A DNA stretch of 48,134 bases, taken from IMG/VR virus record IMGVR_UViG_3300036850_000163, positions 1 to 48,134 of that record. One strand, given 5' to 3'. The notes beneath the pieces are model-generated. The model was not told the origin of the DNA. It did not search any database and saw only the letters and a list, made by a program, of their open reading frames with translations. Below are positions 1-7,890 of this stretch, one piece after another (the stretch's first letter is position 1; each line of letters starts with the position of its first letter). The stretch is from a virus. Made by a program: the position numbers and the translations under genes.

Positions 1-126
1 TGCGACTGCCCCTGCGGCGAGACGTGGTGGGGCACGGGGTTCTCGCCTCTCTGCCCCGGGGGCGAAGGCACGCCCTTCCGGATCTACGTACAGCGGCCCC
101 GCCCCGCGCCGGCCCCTTCCCCATAG
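1..126 (+). CDS. C-terminal part of small Cys-rich protein (continues from 47969)
   Basis: These bases are the same DNA as the last 42 codons, including the stop, of the gene starting at 47969 and are in the same frame. The segment begins with CDCPCGET and ends PRPAPAPSP followed by TAG at 124-126. On the closed circle there is one gene, described under 47969. Confidence 0.7.
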   Translation, partial: CDCPCGETWWGTGFSPLCPGGEGTPFRIYVQRPRPAPAPSP

Positions 127-127
127 C
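1..127. repeat. 127-bp terminal redundancy (circular assembly overlap)
   Basis: Bases 1-127 are identical to 48008-48134. An overlap of exactly 127 bases is what a de Bruijn assembler run at k=127 leaves on a circular contig, so this is read as an assembly artefact showing completeness rather than a true terminal repeat. It cannot by itself tell circular permutation from short biological ends. Confidence 0.9.
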
Positions 128-204
128 AGTATTAGAAGAAGGTGAGAGAGGGGGAAGGTGTATATGTACCCTTCTCTCTGTGGTACCCCACCTAAACCTG
201 CTAG
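120..204 (+). repeat. 85-bp dispersed repeat, copy A
   Basis: It matches 41003-41087 in the same orientation at 75 of 85 positions, with the first 39 bases identical. Conserved blocks are a purine-rich stretch GAGAGAGGGGGAAGG, then TATATGTACCC, then CCCCACCTAAA. The purine block looks like a ribosome-binding site placed just before ATG at 164, and both copies would encode a similar peptide start (MYPSLCGTPPKPAS here). It lies between the stop of the 47969 gene and the promoter of the collagen-like gene. Confidence 0.85.
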
Positions 205-238
205 CCCACCCCCTCCGCCCCTACCTTGGCCACACCCC

Positions 239-267
239 TTGACCGGGCCCGCTCCAGGTGCTAGCCT
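239..267 (+). promoter_or_regulatory. Sigma70-type promoter of the collagen-like gene
   Basis: TTGACC (239-244), a 17-base spacer and TAGCCT (262-267). Transcription would start near 273, about 30 bases before the GTG at 305. The -10 and spacing match other promoters in this genome, for example 10284-10312. Confidence 0.65.
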
Positions 268-304
268 GGCGAAGCCCCCCGACCCACAACCGAAAGGCAT
301 CACC

Positions 305-1045
305 GTGCGAAAGTTCCTCCTGAGCGTGGGCCTCGCCCTCGCCACCACCCTCTCCCTCGCCACCCCCGCCCTGGCCACAGGCGGCGAGAAGTCCGAGCAC
401 CGGATCTGTGACGATCACGGGCACTGGGTCGTACTGACCTTCAACATGACGCCCTCGGGCGAGCAGAACCTCGTCCCTGGCCAGAGCTACGTCGACTACG
501 GGTCGGAGTGCTCCAACACCGGCGAGCAGGGTCCCGCAGGTCCCGAGGGCCCGGCCGGTCCGCAGGGTGAGCCCGGCGAGCAGGGCGAGCAGGGGCCCGA
601 AGGTCCGGCTGGTCCGCCTGGCGACGTGACAGTCATCTGTATCCCCGGCTTCCCATTCTTCCCGTTCGATGAGGAGTTCCCGAACGACGAGGTGAACGAG
701 TGCAAGGGCGACAAGGGCGACACCGGCGAGCAGGGTCCCGCTGGCCCGGCCGGCGCTGACGGCGCCGACGGTGCCGACGGTGTCGATGGCGCTGACGGCG
801 CTGCTGGCCCGGCTGGCCCGCAAGGACCGGCCGGCGAGAAGGGCGAGCAGGGGTTCGCTACCTTCCATCCCGGCTCCCCGTCGGTAGGCTCCGATACCAC
901 GACCACCACAGTCCCCGCTGCCCCGCTCACCGAGCTGCCCCGTACGGGCGACGGCACCGCCGGTCTCCTGGCCCTCGGTCTCCTCGTCCTCCTCCTCGGC
1001 CTCGCCATCTGGGCGGGTAGTGCGACGGGCCGTCGAATCCGCTGA
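305..1045 (+). CDS. Secreted collagen-like protein with LPRTG sortase anchor
   Basis: Predicted 246-aa surface protein. From the GTG at 305 it has a signal peptide ([19 protein letters not shown], then ATPALA cleavage region), a short Cys-containing N domain, and two blocks of Gly-X-Y collagen repeats ([20 protein letters not shown] and [20 protein letters not shown] types). The blocks are split by a Cys-bounded aromatic insert ([10 protein letters not shown]...NEC). A TTTTTVP linker leads to the C-terminal signal LPRTG, a hydrophobic helix and the tail GRRIR. That is the full layout of a sortase-anchored Gram-positive wall protein, so the product should sit on the host cell wall and not in the virion. 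The frame stays open back to an ATG at 164 inside the 85-bp repeat, which would add 47 Pro-rich residues; the GTG is preferred because it begins the signal peptide, follows GAAAGG and fits the promoter at 239-267. Confidence 0.8.
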   Translation: MRKFLLSVGLALATTLSLATPALATGGEKSEHRICDDHGHWVVLTFNMTPSGEQNLVPGQSYVDYGSECSNTGEQGPAGPEGPAGPQGEPGEQGEQGPEGPAGPPGDVTVICIPGFPFFPFDEEFPNDEVNECKGDKGDTGEQGPAGPAGADGADGADGVDGADGAAGPAGPQGPAGEKGEQGFATFHPGSPSVGSDTTTTTVPAAPLTELPRTGDGTAGLLALGLLVLLLGLAIWAGSATGRRIR

Positions 1046-1092
1046 CTCCGGTTGACCGGATCGCCGGCCCGGATTCGCAACCGGACCGGCGG

Positions 1093-1122
1093 TCAGGACC
1101 AATCAGGACCGCACAGGACCGC
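1093..1122. repeat. Three tandem 10-bp repeats (CAGGACC core)
   Basis: TCAGGACCAA, TCAGGACCGC and ACAGGACCGC follow each other with an exact 10-base period, one helical turn. They lie between the collagen-like gene and the 84-aa gene at 1144, just before its AGAGGAGG ribosome-binding site. The spacing suits cooperative binding of a protein on one DNA face; no function is proven. Confidence 0.6.
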
Positions 1123-1143
1123 ACCTACAGAGGAGGCAGTGCC

Positions 1144-1398
1144 GTGACCGCAGCCGACAGTATGGATCCCACCGAGGTATGGCTCCTCCGGGCCATCCAC
1201 CCGTCGACCGGCTACTACACGGACGCGGTCGAGGTCCGGGCCTACGCCCGCTTCGATCTGCTTCGAAAGGCGCTACGTTCGCAGCTACGGGTCGGCACGG
1301 CCGTGCCATGCAAGACGCCCGAGCGCTGGACCTGCTTCCGCCTGGACTTGGTGGCCATGACCGTCGAGCCCCTGTCGCACGATGAGGTGCTGGGCTGA
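1144..1398 (+). CDS. Hypothetical protein, 84 aa
   Basis: Not recognised. GTG start after a strong GAGGAGG site (about 6 bases upstream); the stop TGA overlaps the ATG of the primase-polymerase gene (TGATG), so the two are translationally coupled. The sequence is mixed, with a central basic segment (RFDLLRKALRSQLRVG) and no membrane segment. Its position makes a role with the replication primase plausible but unproven. Confidence 0.75.
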   Translation: MTAADSMDPTEVWLLRAIHPSTGYYTDAVEVRAYARFDLLRKALRSQLRVGTAVPCKTPERWTCFRLDLVAMTVEPLSHDEVLG

Positions 1399-3497
1399 TG
1401 GCCATACTGCCCCCCGAGGTGCAGGCCGTCGCCGACCTGGGGTACGCCGTCGTCCCGGCGTCCGCCAACAAGGTGCCGCTGGTGCCGTGGCGGCGCTGGT
1501 CGCACGAGCGGCAAACCCAGGCGGATCGGGACGACCTGCCCCGAGGCGACCTGTACGCCGTGCTCACCGGCTCGCTGTACGACCTCGTCATCCTCGACTT
1601 CGACGGTGAGGCCGGGCTGGCCGAGTACATGCGCCGCAAGCTGACCTCGAACGTCATCACCGGCAGCGGGGGGCGGCATGTCTGGCTCCATTCCCCCGGC
1701 TACCCGGTCAAGACCGTCAGCGCCGTGGCGCCGGGGGTCGACGTGCGGGGAGAGGGCGGCCTCGCCTACTTCTACGGAACGAGCCGCAAGGGCACGTATC
1801 GCCTGCAGACGACCACCTTTCTCAATGAGGGCCCTAACCGGCCGCCGATCATCAACCTGCTCCCCGAGAAGAAGGCGCCCGAGGGCGGGGCGCCGGCCGC
1901 CGAGTGGAAGGGCGAGGGCCACGGCACCGACGCCGCCCTTCGCATCCTCAAGGCCGGGGTGGCCGAGATCGCCGGTGCCGTAGAGGGCAGCCGCAACAAG
2001 GCCATGTGCCATGCCGCCTACACGGCCGGCGGCTTGGTCGGGGCCGGTGTGCTCGACGTCGAGGCGGCGTTCAACGCCCTCGTCTCGGCCGCCGCCCAGT
2101 GCGGGGCCGAGGACGCCGTCCGGGTCATCGCTCACCAGATCGAGGCTGGCATGGCCGCCCCCCTGGACCCGACCCCCCGGCCCGACGCCCGGGGCATCGT
2201 ATGGGTACCGGCCACCGACCCCCTCCCGCCCCGTGCCGAAACGAATGCGGCCGCCGGCAACGGGGCGGGTGGGAAGCCGGACACCTCGCCCCCGTGGTCT
2301 CCACCCTGGGCCAAGGGCCGCCTCCCGGTCCCATACGATGCCCTGCCTCCCGCCGTCGCCGCCTACACCCGGGACGGGTGGAAGATCGCCGCCTCGCCGC
2401 CCGAATTCCTGGTCGCCTCCATGCTCACCGTCCTCGGTGCTGGCATTGGCGGCCTGGTCACGCTCGGCCTGCGAGAGGGGTGGCGCATCCCGCCGTCCAT
2501 GTACGTCGGTCTCGTCGGCGAGCCCGGCACGGCCAAGTCCCCGGCCCTGCGCCGGGCCCTGGCCCCGGTGCGGAAGGTGGAGCGTGACCAGGAGTGGGCG
2601 AACGCCGACACGCTGGCCCGCTACACGGTGGATGACGTGACCACCGAAAAGCTGGCCCTCCTCCTCAAGGCGAACGAACGTGGCCTCCTCCAGGCGGTCG
2701 ACGAACTCAAGGGATTCTTCGGGGGCATGGGCCAATACAAGGGCGACAAGGGCGGGGCCGCGATCGGCCGAGACCGACAGTTCTACCTCAGCGCCTGGGA
2801 CGGGAACACGATCGTCGTGGACCGAATGAAGCGAGCCAGCCTCCTGATTCCGGACCCGACCCTGTCCGTCCTCGGCGGCATCCAGCCAGCCGTCTTCGAC
2901 AACTTGACGAACGGCGAGCCGGATGGTATGATGGAGCGGTTCCTATTCGTGTGGGGTGATCCCGTGCGTGAAGAGTGGCAGGAGGACGATATCGACCCCA
3001 CCATCCGGGCCGCCTACTCCGGTCTCTGGCACCAGTGCCGGGACTTCGGGATGCAGGAGGTCGTGGTCGCCCTCACGCCGGAGGGGCGGCGGGGCTGGAA
3101 GTCCTGGCACGATTCCTTCTACCGCCAAACCCCGCCCCCCACCTTGGCCTCCATGTGGGACAAGGTGAAGACCCACACCGCCCGCCTCGCCCTCATCTAC
3201 GCCGTCACCGATGGGGCCAGCACCTGTGACGCTTCGCACATCGACCGTGCCGCCGCTACGACGGATTGGTTCCTCTCGCATGGGGCGCACGTCCTGTCCA
3301 TCGCCGCCTCCTTCTCGCCCGAGGAGAGGCGCCACGTCAAGGCCCGGGACCGTTTGGCCAAGTGGCTGGACGCCTACACCCTCCAACACGGTGAGCTGCC
3401 TTCCGGATCCCAGGTGCTCCAGTTTGGGCCGCCGGGCTCCCGTCGGGCCCGGGAGCGGGACGCCCTCTTGGCCGAGATCGGGATCGTGCTGCCGTGA
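1398..3497 (+). CDS. Bifunctional primase-polymerase with DUF3987 helicase-like domain
   Basis: 699 aa replication protein. Residues about 1-165 look like the AEP-superfamily prim-pol domain: ILDFDG near residue 64 carries the metal-binding D-x-D, followed by GSGGRHVWL (the S-G-G-x-H nucleotide motif) and GVDVRGEGG. Residues about 330-690 match the DUF3987 P-loop family: Walker A GEPGTAKS near 373, an acidic Walker-B-like AVDELKG near 431, then FYLSAWDG and LGGIQP. The likely role is primer synthesis and fork unwinding. It starts in overlap with the 84-aa gene and its stop overlaps the next GTG. A promoter-like TTGACG-N17-TATGAT lies inside at 2904-2932. Confidence 0.85.
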   Translation: MAILPPEVQAVADLGYAVVPASANKVPLVPWRRWSHERQTQADRDDLPRGDLYAVLTGSLYDLVILDFDGEAGLAEYMRRKLTSNVITGSGGRHVWLHSPGYPVKTVSAVAPGVDVRGEGGLAYFYGTSRKGTYRLQTTTFLNEGPNRPPIINLLPEKKAPEGGAPAAEWKGEGHGTDAALRILKAGVAEIAGAVEGSRNKAMCHAAYTAGGLVGAGVLDVEAAFNALVSAAAQCGAEDAVRVIAHQIEAGMAAPLDPTPRPDARGIVWVPATDPLPPRAETNAAAGNGAGGKPDTSPPWSPPWAKGRLPVPYDALPPAVAAYTRDGWKIAASPPEFLVASMLTVLGAGIGGLVTLGLREGWRIPPSMYVGLVGEPGTAKSPALRRALAPVRKVERDQEWANADTLARYTVDDVTTEKLALLLKANERGLLQAVDELKGFFGGMGQYKGDKGGAAIGRDRQFYLSAWDGNTIVVDRMKRASLLIPDPTLSVLGGIQPAVFDNLTNGEPDGMMERFLFVWGDPVREEWQEDDIDPTIRAAYSGLWHQCRDFGMQEVVVALTPEGRRGWKSWHDSFYRQTPPPTLASMWDKVKTHTARLALIYAVTDGASTCDASHIDRAAATTDWFLSHGAHVLSIAASFSPEERRHVKARDRLAKWLDAYTLQHGELPSGSQVLQFGPPGSRRARERDALLAEIGIVLP
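2904..2932 (+). promoter_or_regulatory. Promoter-like site inside the primase-polymerase gene
   Basis: TTGACG, exactly 17 bases, TATGAT: the best -10 hexamer of the set. It lies in coding sequence for NLTNGEPDGMM, so it could be chance, but its spacing matches the other promoters exactly. It could raise expression of the DNA polymerase and following genes. Confidence 0.4.
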
Positions 3498-4048
3498 ACT
3501 ACGAGACGAGGCTCGCGCTCGAGGTCCTCGACTGGCGGCAGCGTGCCGAGCGGGCCGAGGGCTTGCGAGCCGCAGACGAGGCCTCATGGAAGCGGCTCTA
3601 CGGCGAGTTGCTGGAGCGAGCCGAACGTGCCGAGGCTAAGGTAGCCGCTGCTCGTTCTGTCGCCAAAATGATGCGGGAACGGAAGGATCAGGCCGAGGCC
3701 GATCTAGAGGAGGAGCGGGCGAGCGCTGCCGAGGAGTCGGACCGGCTCCGACAACTTCTCGACAATGCCGAAGCCGAGGTGGAGCGGCTGCGGGAGGTAT
3801 GCGGACGGCTGGAAGAAGTCGAGATGGTCGAGGCCGACGAATACGAGCGGGCCTGTGATGAAGTGGAGCGGCTGCGGGGCCAACTTCTGGCCTCCATCAC
3901 CGAGCACGGTGCCGCCCGCCAGCGTGCTGAGCGGGCCGAGTCCCTCGCCGATCGCCTGGCCGAGGCGCTGCATGATCGTTTGGAGATGCGGGACCCGGCC
4001 CTAGCCTGGGCCGCCCTCGCCGAGTGGGAGGAGGCCCGCCGTGGATGA
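3494..4048 (+). CDS. Coiled-coil protein, 184 aa
   Basis: GTG start overlapping the primase-polymerase stop. Residues about 10-160 are almost entirely heptad-rich (repeated RAERAE, EVERLRE, DEVERLRGQL), giving a long alpha-helical coiled coil, with a short WAALAEWEEARR tail. No catalytic motif is seen. It sits between the primase-polymerase and DNA polymerase genes; a scaffold or adaptor at the replication fork is a guess. It is acidic and highly charged. Confidence 0.75.
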   Translation: MNYETRLALEVLDWRQRAERAEGLRAADEASWKRLYGELLERAERAEAKVAAARSVAKMMRERKDQAEADLEEERASAAEESDRLRQLLDNAEAEVERLREVCGRLEEVEMVEADEYERACDEVERLRGQLLASITEHGAARQRAERAESLADRLAEALHDRLEMRDPALAWAALAEWEEARRG

Positions 4049-4145
4049 TCGACACGAACGTCGTCAGCGAATCGCCTTCTGGACGTGGTTCGTGGTGACG
4101 ATGGTGCTCATTCTCGCTATGCCCTTCTGGCTATCTCAACCATGA
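4041..4145 (+). CDS. Single-pass membrane microprotein, 34 aa
   Basis: GTG at 4041 overlaps the coiled-coil gene by 8 bases, and its TGA overlaps the polymerase ATG (ATGA). The protein has a charged head (MDDRHERRQR) and one hydrophobic helix (WFVVTMVLILAMPFWL). The coupling on both sides and the clean N-in charged start support a real gene. Function unknown; one of several membrane microproteins in this genome. Confidence 0.65.
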   Translation: MDDRHERRQRIAFWTWFVVTMVLILAMPFWLSQP

Positions 4146-5977
4146 GGATCGTAGCTGTCGACACCGAGACCACGGGCCTGCGCCCGGAGCAGGGCGACGT
4201 GATGCGGGGGTTCTCGTGGGCGCTTCCCGGCGGTCAGGCCCAGTACGTTTCGGTCTCACACCCGGACACGATCAACGTGTCGTATGCGGTGGCCTGGGAG
4301 GTGATGCAGTGGGTCGCCGGCCACGACGTCGTCGTCATGTGGAACTCGCCGTTCGATCGCACCGTGATTCGGCTCACCTTCGGCATCGAGTTCCGGGACG
4401 AGCAAATCTACGACGCCATGCTCGGCGACTTCGTGATCTGCGAGTCCGCCGACCACCGCCTCAAGTTCGCCGCCGCCCGCATCCTCGGCCACGAGGCGAA
4501 GGCGGAGAAGGAGGCCCTCGACGCCCTGTTCCGGGGCAAGGCCGTCGGGGAGTGCTACGCCGAGATGCGGGCAGAGCGCCTGGCCGCGACCGGCCTGCCC
4601 CGCCTGGCCAAGGGCGAGGCACCGGCGATCATGGCTTGCGCCCGGCTAGAGGCCGCCGCATCGAAGCGCTCGTGGGCCACGGTGACCGCCGCCGAGATCG
4701 AGGAGTACGCCGTCCAGGACGCCCGCCTCACCCTCGCCATGCACGACTGGCAGCAGGCCTACTTCGGCGACCACCCCGAGTACCTGCCCGCCCTGCCCCG
4801 CATGCACCGGGTCCTCGGCGTGGCCTACCGTATGCGCCAGGCCGGGCTGCGGGTGAACGTCCCCGTCGCCGAGGCCCGTATGGCCGAGGCCCTGGAGCGC
4901 ATCGAGGTGCTGGCCACGGCTTGGCCGGGCGTCAACCTGCGCTCGACGCAGCAGGTGCAGGCCATGGTCTACGACACCTGGGGCCTGCCCTGCACCCGGC
5001 GCACGCCCGTCAAGCGGAAGACGATGGCCGACGGTACGGTGAAGGTGACGGGCGGCGCCCGGTCCACCGCCAAGGAGGCCCTGGCCGGCCTCGCCTATGA
5101 CCCCCGGGTGCGGGATCTGCTGGAGTTCCGGAAGCTGACCAAGCGGGTCGACGGGCTCTTCATCCCCCTCCTCAACCGCACGGCGGAGGGCGGCCTCGTC
5201 CATGCCTCCTTCAACGCCTACCGAGCCGTCACCGGCCGCTGGTCCTGCTCCGGCCCCAACCTCCAGCAGACCGAGCGCGGCCAGTCCGGTGAGCTGTTCG
5301 AAGCGCCCCCCGGCTGGCGGTACTGGTCCTGCGACCTGCCTCAGGCCGAGCTGCGGGTGGCGGCGTGCATCAGCGGCGAGCCCGTCTGGCTGGAGGAGTT
5401 CCAGAAGCCCGACGCCGACGTCTACACGGCCACCGCCGAGCCCGTCGGCGTGGTGCGGCAGGTCGGGAAGGTGATGACGCTGCAGCTCCTCTACGGCTCC
5501 GGCGCCCGCAAGCTGGGCGAGACGCTGACCGTCGCCACCGGCGACCGCTGGACCGTGGCCGAGACCAAGCCGAAGGTCCGGGCCTTCTGGAAGTCGCTCC
5601 CCCGCCTCAAGCGCTTCATGGACGGGGTCGGCGAGGCGTGGATCCGGTACGGGAAGCTGCCCATCAAGCCGTGGGTCGGGCGGTACCGCCACCTCATCAA
5701 CGGCCGCACCGGCTTCCCGGAGGGCTCGTACAAGGCCGGCAACTCCCTCGTCCAGGGCGGCGTGGCCGAGGTGGTCAACGACTGGGCCGTCGCCGTCGAG
5801 GACGCCCTCGCCGGCACGCCGGCCCGCCTTGTCGCCCAGATCCATGACTCCCTCGGCATCATGGCCCCCGAGGACTGGACCAAGGAGCAGGTGACCGCTC
5901 TCTTCACCGCCGCCTGGGTTGACGTCAACCCGTACCGGGCGGTCCCCTGGCCGCTGACGATCAAGGAGGGCGTGTGA
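4142..5977 (+). CDS. Family A DNA polymerase with 3'-5' exonuclease domain
   Basis: 611 aa from ATG 4142; the open frame extends upstream but the Exo I motif would then sit unusually far in. The exonuclease domain has DTETTGL (residues 7-13), VVMWNSPFDRTV and YAVQDARL, the three Exo motifs. In the polymerase domain, motif A reads CDLPQAELRVA (about 397-407) where most relatives have DYSQIELR. Motif B is RQVGKVMTLQLLYG (about 439-452) and motif C is QIHDSLG (about 566-572). All catalytic acids are present. It is compact compared with Pol I and lacks the 5' nuclease. It is the replicative polymerase, working with the primase-polymerase upstream. Confidence 0.92.
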   Translation: MRIVAVDTETTGLRPEQGDVMRGFSWALPGGQAQYVSVSHPDTINVSYAVAWEVMQWVAGHDVVVMWNSPFDRTVIRLTFGIEFRDEQIYDAMLGDFVICESADHRLKFAAARILGHEAKAEKEALDALFRGKAVGECYAEMRAERLAATGLPRLAKGEAPAIMACARLEAAASKRSWATVTAAEIEEYAVQDARLTLAMHDWQQAYFGDHPEYLPALPRMHRVLGVAYRMRQAGLRVNVPVAEARMAEALERIEVLATAWPGVNLRSTQQVQAMVYDTWGLPCTRRTPVKRKTMADGTVKVTGGARSTAKEALAGLAYDPRVRDLLEFRKLTKRVDGLFIPLLNRTAEGGLVHASFNAYRAVTGRWSCSGPNLQQTERGQSGELFEAPPGWRYWSCDLPQAELRVAACISGEPVWLEEFQKPDADVYTATAEPVGVVRQVGKVMTLQLLYGSGARKLGETLTVATGDRWTVAETKPKVRAFWKSLPRLKRFMDGVGEAWIRYGKLPIKPWVGRYRHLINGRTGFPEGSYKAGNSLVQGGVAEVVNDWAVAVEDALAGTPARLVAQIHDSLGIMAPEDWTKEQVTALFTAAWVDVNPYRAVPWPLTIKEGV

Positions 5978-6111
5978 CCCCGGACATCATTCGCACCTGC
6001 ACATTCTGCGACCAGCCGACGGCCTGGGAGACGAGCCGGTGCGAGGACCACATGGACGAGCCGTGCTCCCATTGCGGCGACCCGTGCTGCGGATACGATG
6101 ACGACTGCTGA
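5974..6111 (+). CDS. Small Cys-rich zinc-binding-type protein, 45 aa
   Basis: GTG at 5974 overlaps the polymerase stop (GTGTGA). Cysteines are arranged as CTFC, then a single C, then CSHCGDPCC and a final C, consistent with one or two zinc knuckles. It overlaps the next gene by 14 bases. Function unknown. Confidence 0.6.
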   Translation: MTPDIIRTCTFCDQPTAWETSRCEDHMDEPCSHCGDPCCGYDDDC

Positions 6112-6439
6112 CCCCGACGCCGCTCGCCGGGCGCACCTCAAGGCGCGGTACGGCCTCGCGCCGGCCCAGTACGACGACATCCTCGCCGCCCAGGGCGGCG
6201 GGTGCGGGATCTGCGGCCGCAAGCCGAAGGGTCGGCGCCTCCCGGTCGACCACGATCACCGCACCGGCGAGGTGTTCGGGATCCTCTGCGACGCCTGCAA
6301 CTACCATCTCCTTGGCCGCTGCGGCCGCAACCCGGCGCGCTACGCCGCCACCGCCGCCTACTTGACGAACCCGCCCGCCCGTGCTATCTTGAATAGAGTA
6401 CCCGACGCCCAAGGAGGCGACGATGGATCCCCGATCTGA
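6098..6439 (+). CDS. Recombination endonuclease VII family protein
   Basis: 113 aa. It has the T4 endonuclease VII-type beta-beta-alpha-metal layout: KARYGLAPAQYDDILAAQGG, CGICG, then VDHDHRTGEVFGILCDACN, with a treble-clef zinc site from the two C-x2-C pairs and the catalytic DHDH. The family resolves branched DNA such as Holliday junctions and replication intermediates before packaging. The last part of the gene carries a promoter for the next gene (6362-6390). Confidence 0.88.
   Translation: MTTADPDAARRAHLKARYGLAPAQYDDILAAQGGGCGICGRKPKGRRLPVDHDHRTGEVFGILCDACNYHLLGRCGRNPARYAATAAYLTNPPARAILNRVPDAQGGDDGSPI
6362..6390 (+). promoter_or_regulatory. Promoter TTGACG-N17-TATCTT
   Basis: It lies inside the end of the endonuclease VII gene. 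The start would fall near 6397, giving a short leader with AAGGAGG before the ATG at 6423. The same 17-base spacing is seen in the other promoters. Confidence 0.6.
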
Positions 6440-6626
6440 CTTCATTCTGACCCCCGACCAGCAGGACACCATGTTCGACGCCATGGTCAACCTGTCGAAC
6501 CTGCTTCTCGCCCTGCCGGATTCCGGCCTGATCGCCGCCCTTGCCGAGTTCAAGCGCATCACCGGCGTCATGAAGGCCGCCGAGCGTGTCGCCTACCCGG
6601 ACTCGGTTGTCGAGGCGGTGGCCTGA
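6423..6626 (+). CDS. Hypothetical protein, 67 aa
   Basis: ATG preceded by AAGGAGG with ideal spacing and by a promoter. All-helical and mildly acidic; no known domain recognised. It overlaps the endonuclease VII stop and couples to the next ATG (TGATGA). Having its own promoter and strong site suggests it is made at higher level than its neighbours. Confidence 0.75.
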   Translation: MDPRSDFILTPDQQDTMFDAMVNLSNLLLALPDSGLIAALAEFKRITGVMKAAERVAYPDSVVEAVA

Positions 6627-7648
6627 TGAACGCCGCCATGACGTATGACCATGTGGCCGCCCTCCGGGATCAGTTCGACATGGGGATCATCAAGCCGGAC
6701 TGGCCGGTCATCTACATCGCCGGCCCGATGACCGGCTTCCGGGACTACAACTTCCCGGCCTTCTTTGAGGCCGCTGCCCGCTTCCGCCTCCGAGGCTGGA
6801 AGGTCATCTCGCCGGCCGAGCACGACATCGAGGCGGGCTGGGTCGTCGTGGAGTGGGACGGCTGGGGTGGCATCCTGTCCGCTACCAAGCGGGAGGAGGG
6901 GGCCTTCAACTGGGAGAAGGCGCTGGACTGGGACATCGAGGCGCTCAAGACGTGTGACGCCATCTACATGCTCCCGGGCTGGTCGAAGTCCCGAGGCGCC
7001 TGCAAGGAGTACGCCTTCGCCCGGAGCCGCAACCTCGACATCTACGGTGCCGTCGAGGAGACGCCCGTGGCCGTGTTCGATACGCTGCCGCTCGTCGGGC
7101 TCATCGGCCTGGCGCAGGCCGGCAAGGACTCGGTCGCCGGCTTCCTCGGCTACCGGCGCCTCGCCTTCGCCGATCCCCTCAAGGCCGTCGCCCTCGCCTG
7201 TGACCCGCGGTTCCAGCACGAGCACGGGTGGTGGAACCTCTCTGAACTCGTCTTCTCGTTCGGCTGGGAGTACGCCAAGAACAAGGTGCCGGGGGTGCGG
7301 GAGTTCCTGCAGCGCCTCGGGACGGAGGGTGTGCGGGTCAACCTCGGCAACGACATTTGGGTCGAGGCCGCCTTCAAGGCCTACGACCCGACGCAGGCCA
7401 CCGTCTTCACCGACGTCCGGTTCCCGAACGAGGTCGAGGCGATCCGGGGCCGGGGCGGCAAGATCGTCCGGGTCACGAAGATCGGCCAGGTGCCGGCCGG
7501 CAACCACGTCTCCGAGCAGCTCGCCGTCACCGAGAAGGCGGACTACGAGATCGTGGCCGAGCCCGGTGACATGGCATCTCTGGAGGCGCAGACGAAGGCC
7601 CTGGCTGGCCAACTCGACGGCCGGCGGGGCTGGGAGGTGACGAACTGA
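6626..7648 (+). CDS. Fusion: DUF4406 (deoxyribosyltransferase-like) + dNMP kinase
   Basis: 340 aa in two parts. Residues about 25-145 resemble DUF4406 / nucleoside 2-deoxyribosyltransferase-like proteins: YIAGPMTG, NFPAFFEAAARFR, and DAIYMLPGWSKSRGACKE. Residues about 150-335 match phage deoxynucleoside monophosphate kinases: P-loop GLAQAGKDS near 160, FADPLK, REFLQRLGTEGVR and FTDVRFPNEVEAI. The product should act in nucleotide supply or salvage, perhaps channelling a base or nucleoside to a dNTP. In many phages these are separate genes; here one chain joins them. Confidence 0.85.
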   Translation: MNAAMTYDHVAALRDQFDMGIIKPDWPVIYIAGPMTGFRDYNFPAFFEAAARFRLRGWKVISPAEHDIEAGWVVVEWDGWGGILSATKREEGAFNWEKALDWDIEALKTCDAIYMLPGWSKSRGACKEYAFARSRNLDIYGAVEETPVAVFDTLPLVGLIGLAQAGKDSVAGFLGYRRLAFADPLKAVALACDPRFQHEHGWWNLSELVFSFGWEYAKNKVPGVREFLQRLGTEGVRVNLGNDIWVEAAFKAYDPTQATVFTDVRFPNEVEAIRGRGGKIVRVTKIGQVPAGNHVSEQLAVTEKADYEIVAEPGDMASLEAQTKALAGQLDGRRGWEVTN

Positions 7649-7890
7649 TGCCGTACATCGCGCCCGGGCGCCGGGCTCTCATCAATGAGGACGGGCGGCC
7701 GCCGGCCGACGTTGGCGACCTGACCTACGTCCTCTTCGTGCAGGCCGTCGACTACCTCCGGGCCCGGGACGAGTCGTATGCCGTCCACGCCGAGGTTGTC
7801 GCCGCCCTCTCCAACGCCCTCGACGAGTACCGCCGCCGGTACCAACACCGCTATGAGGATCGCAAGATCCGGGAGAACGGAGACATCTGA
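7648..7890 (+). CDS. Conserved phage protein (MPYI...YEDxKIxENGDI type)
   Basis: 80 aa. The start MPYIAPGRRALI, the middle LTYVLFVQAVDYLR and the end YEDRKIRENGDI match a small protein family I recognise as common next to nucleotide genes in many phages. No biochemical function is known to me. ATG overlaps the previous stop and the TGA overlaps the next ATG. Confidence 0.78.
   Translation: MPYIAPGRRALINEDGRPPADVGDLTYVLFVQAVDYLRARDESYAVHAEVVAALSNALDEYRRRYQHRYEDRKIRENGDI

Noticed and set aside
221-1102. Minus-strand open frame opposite the collagen-like gene
   Set aside because: Gly-X-Y coding repeats produce an open complementary frame; no start signal or domain.
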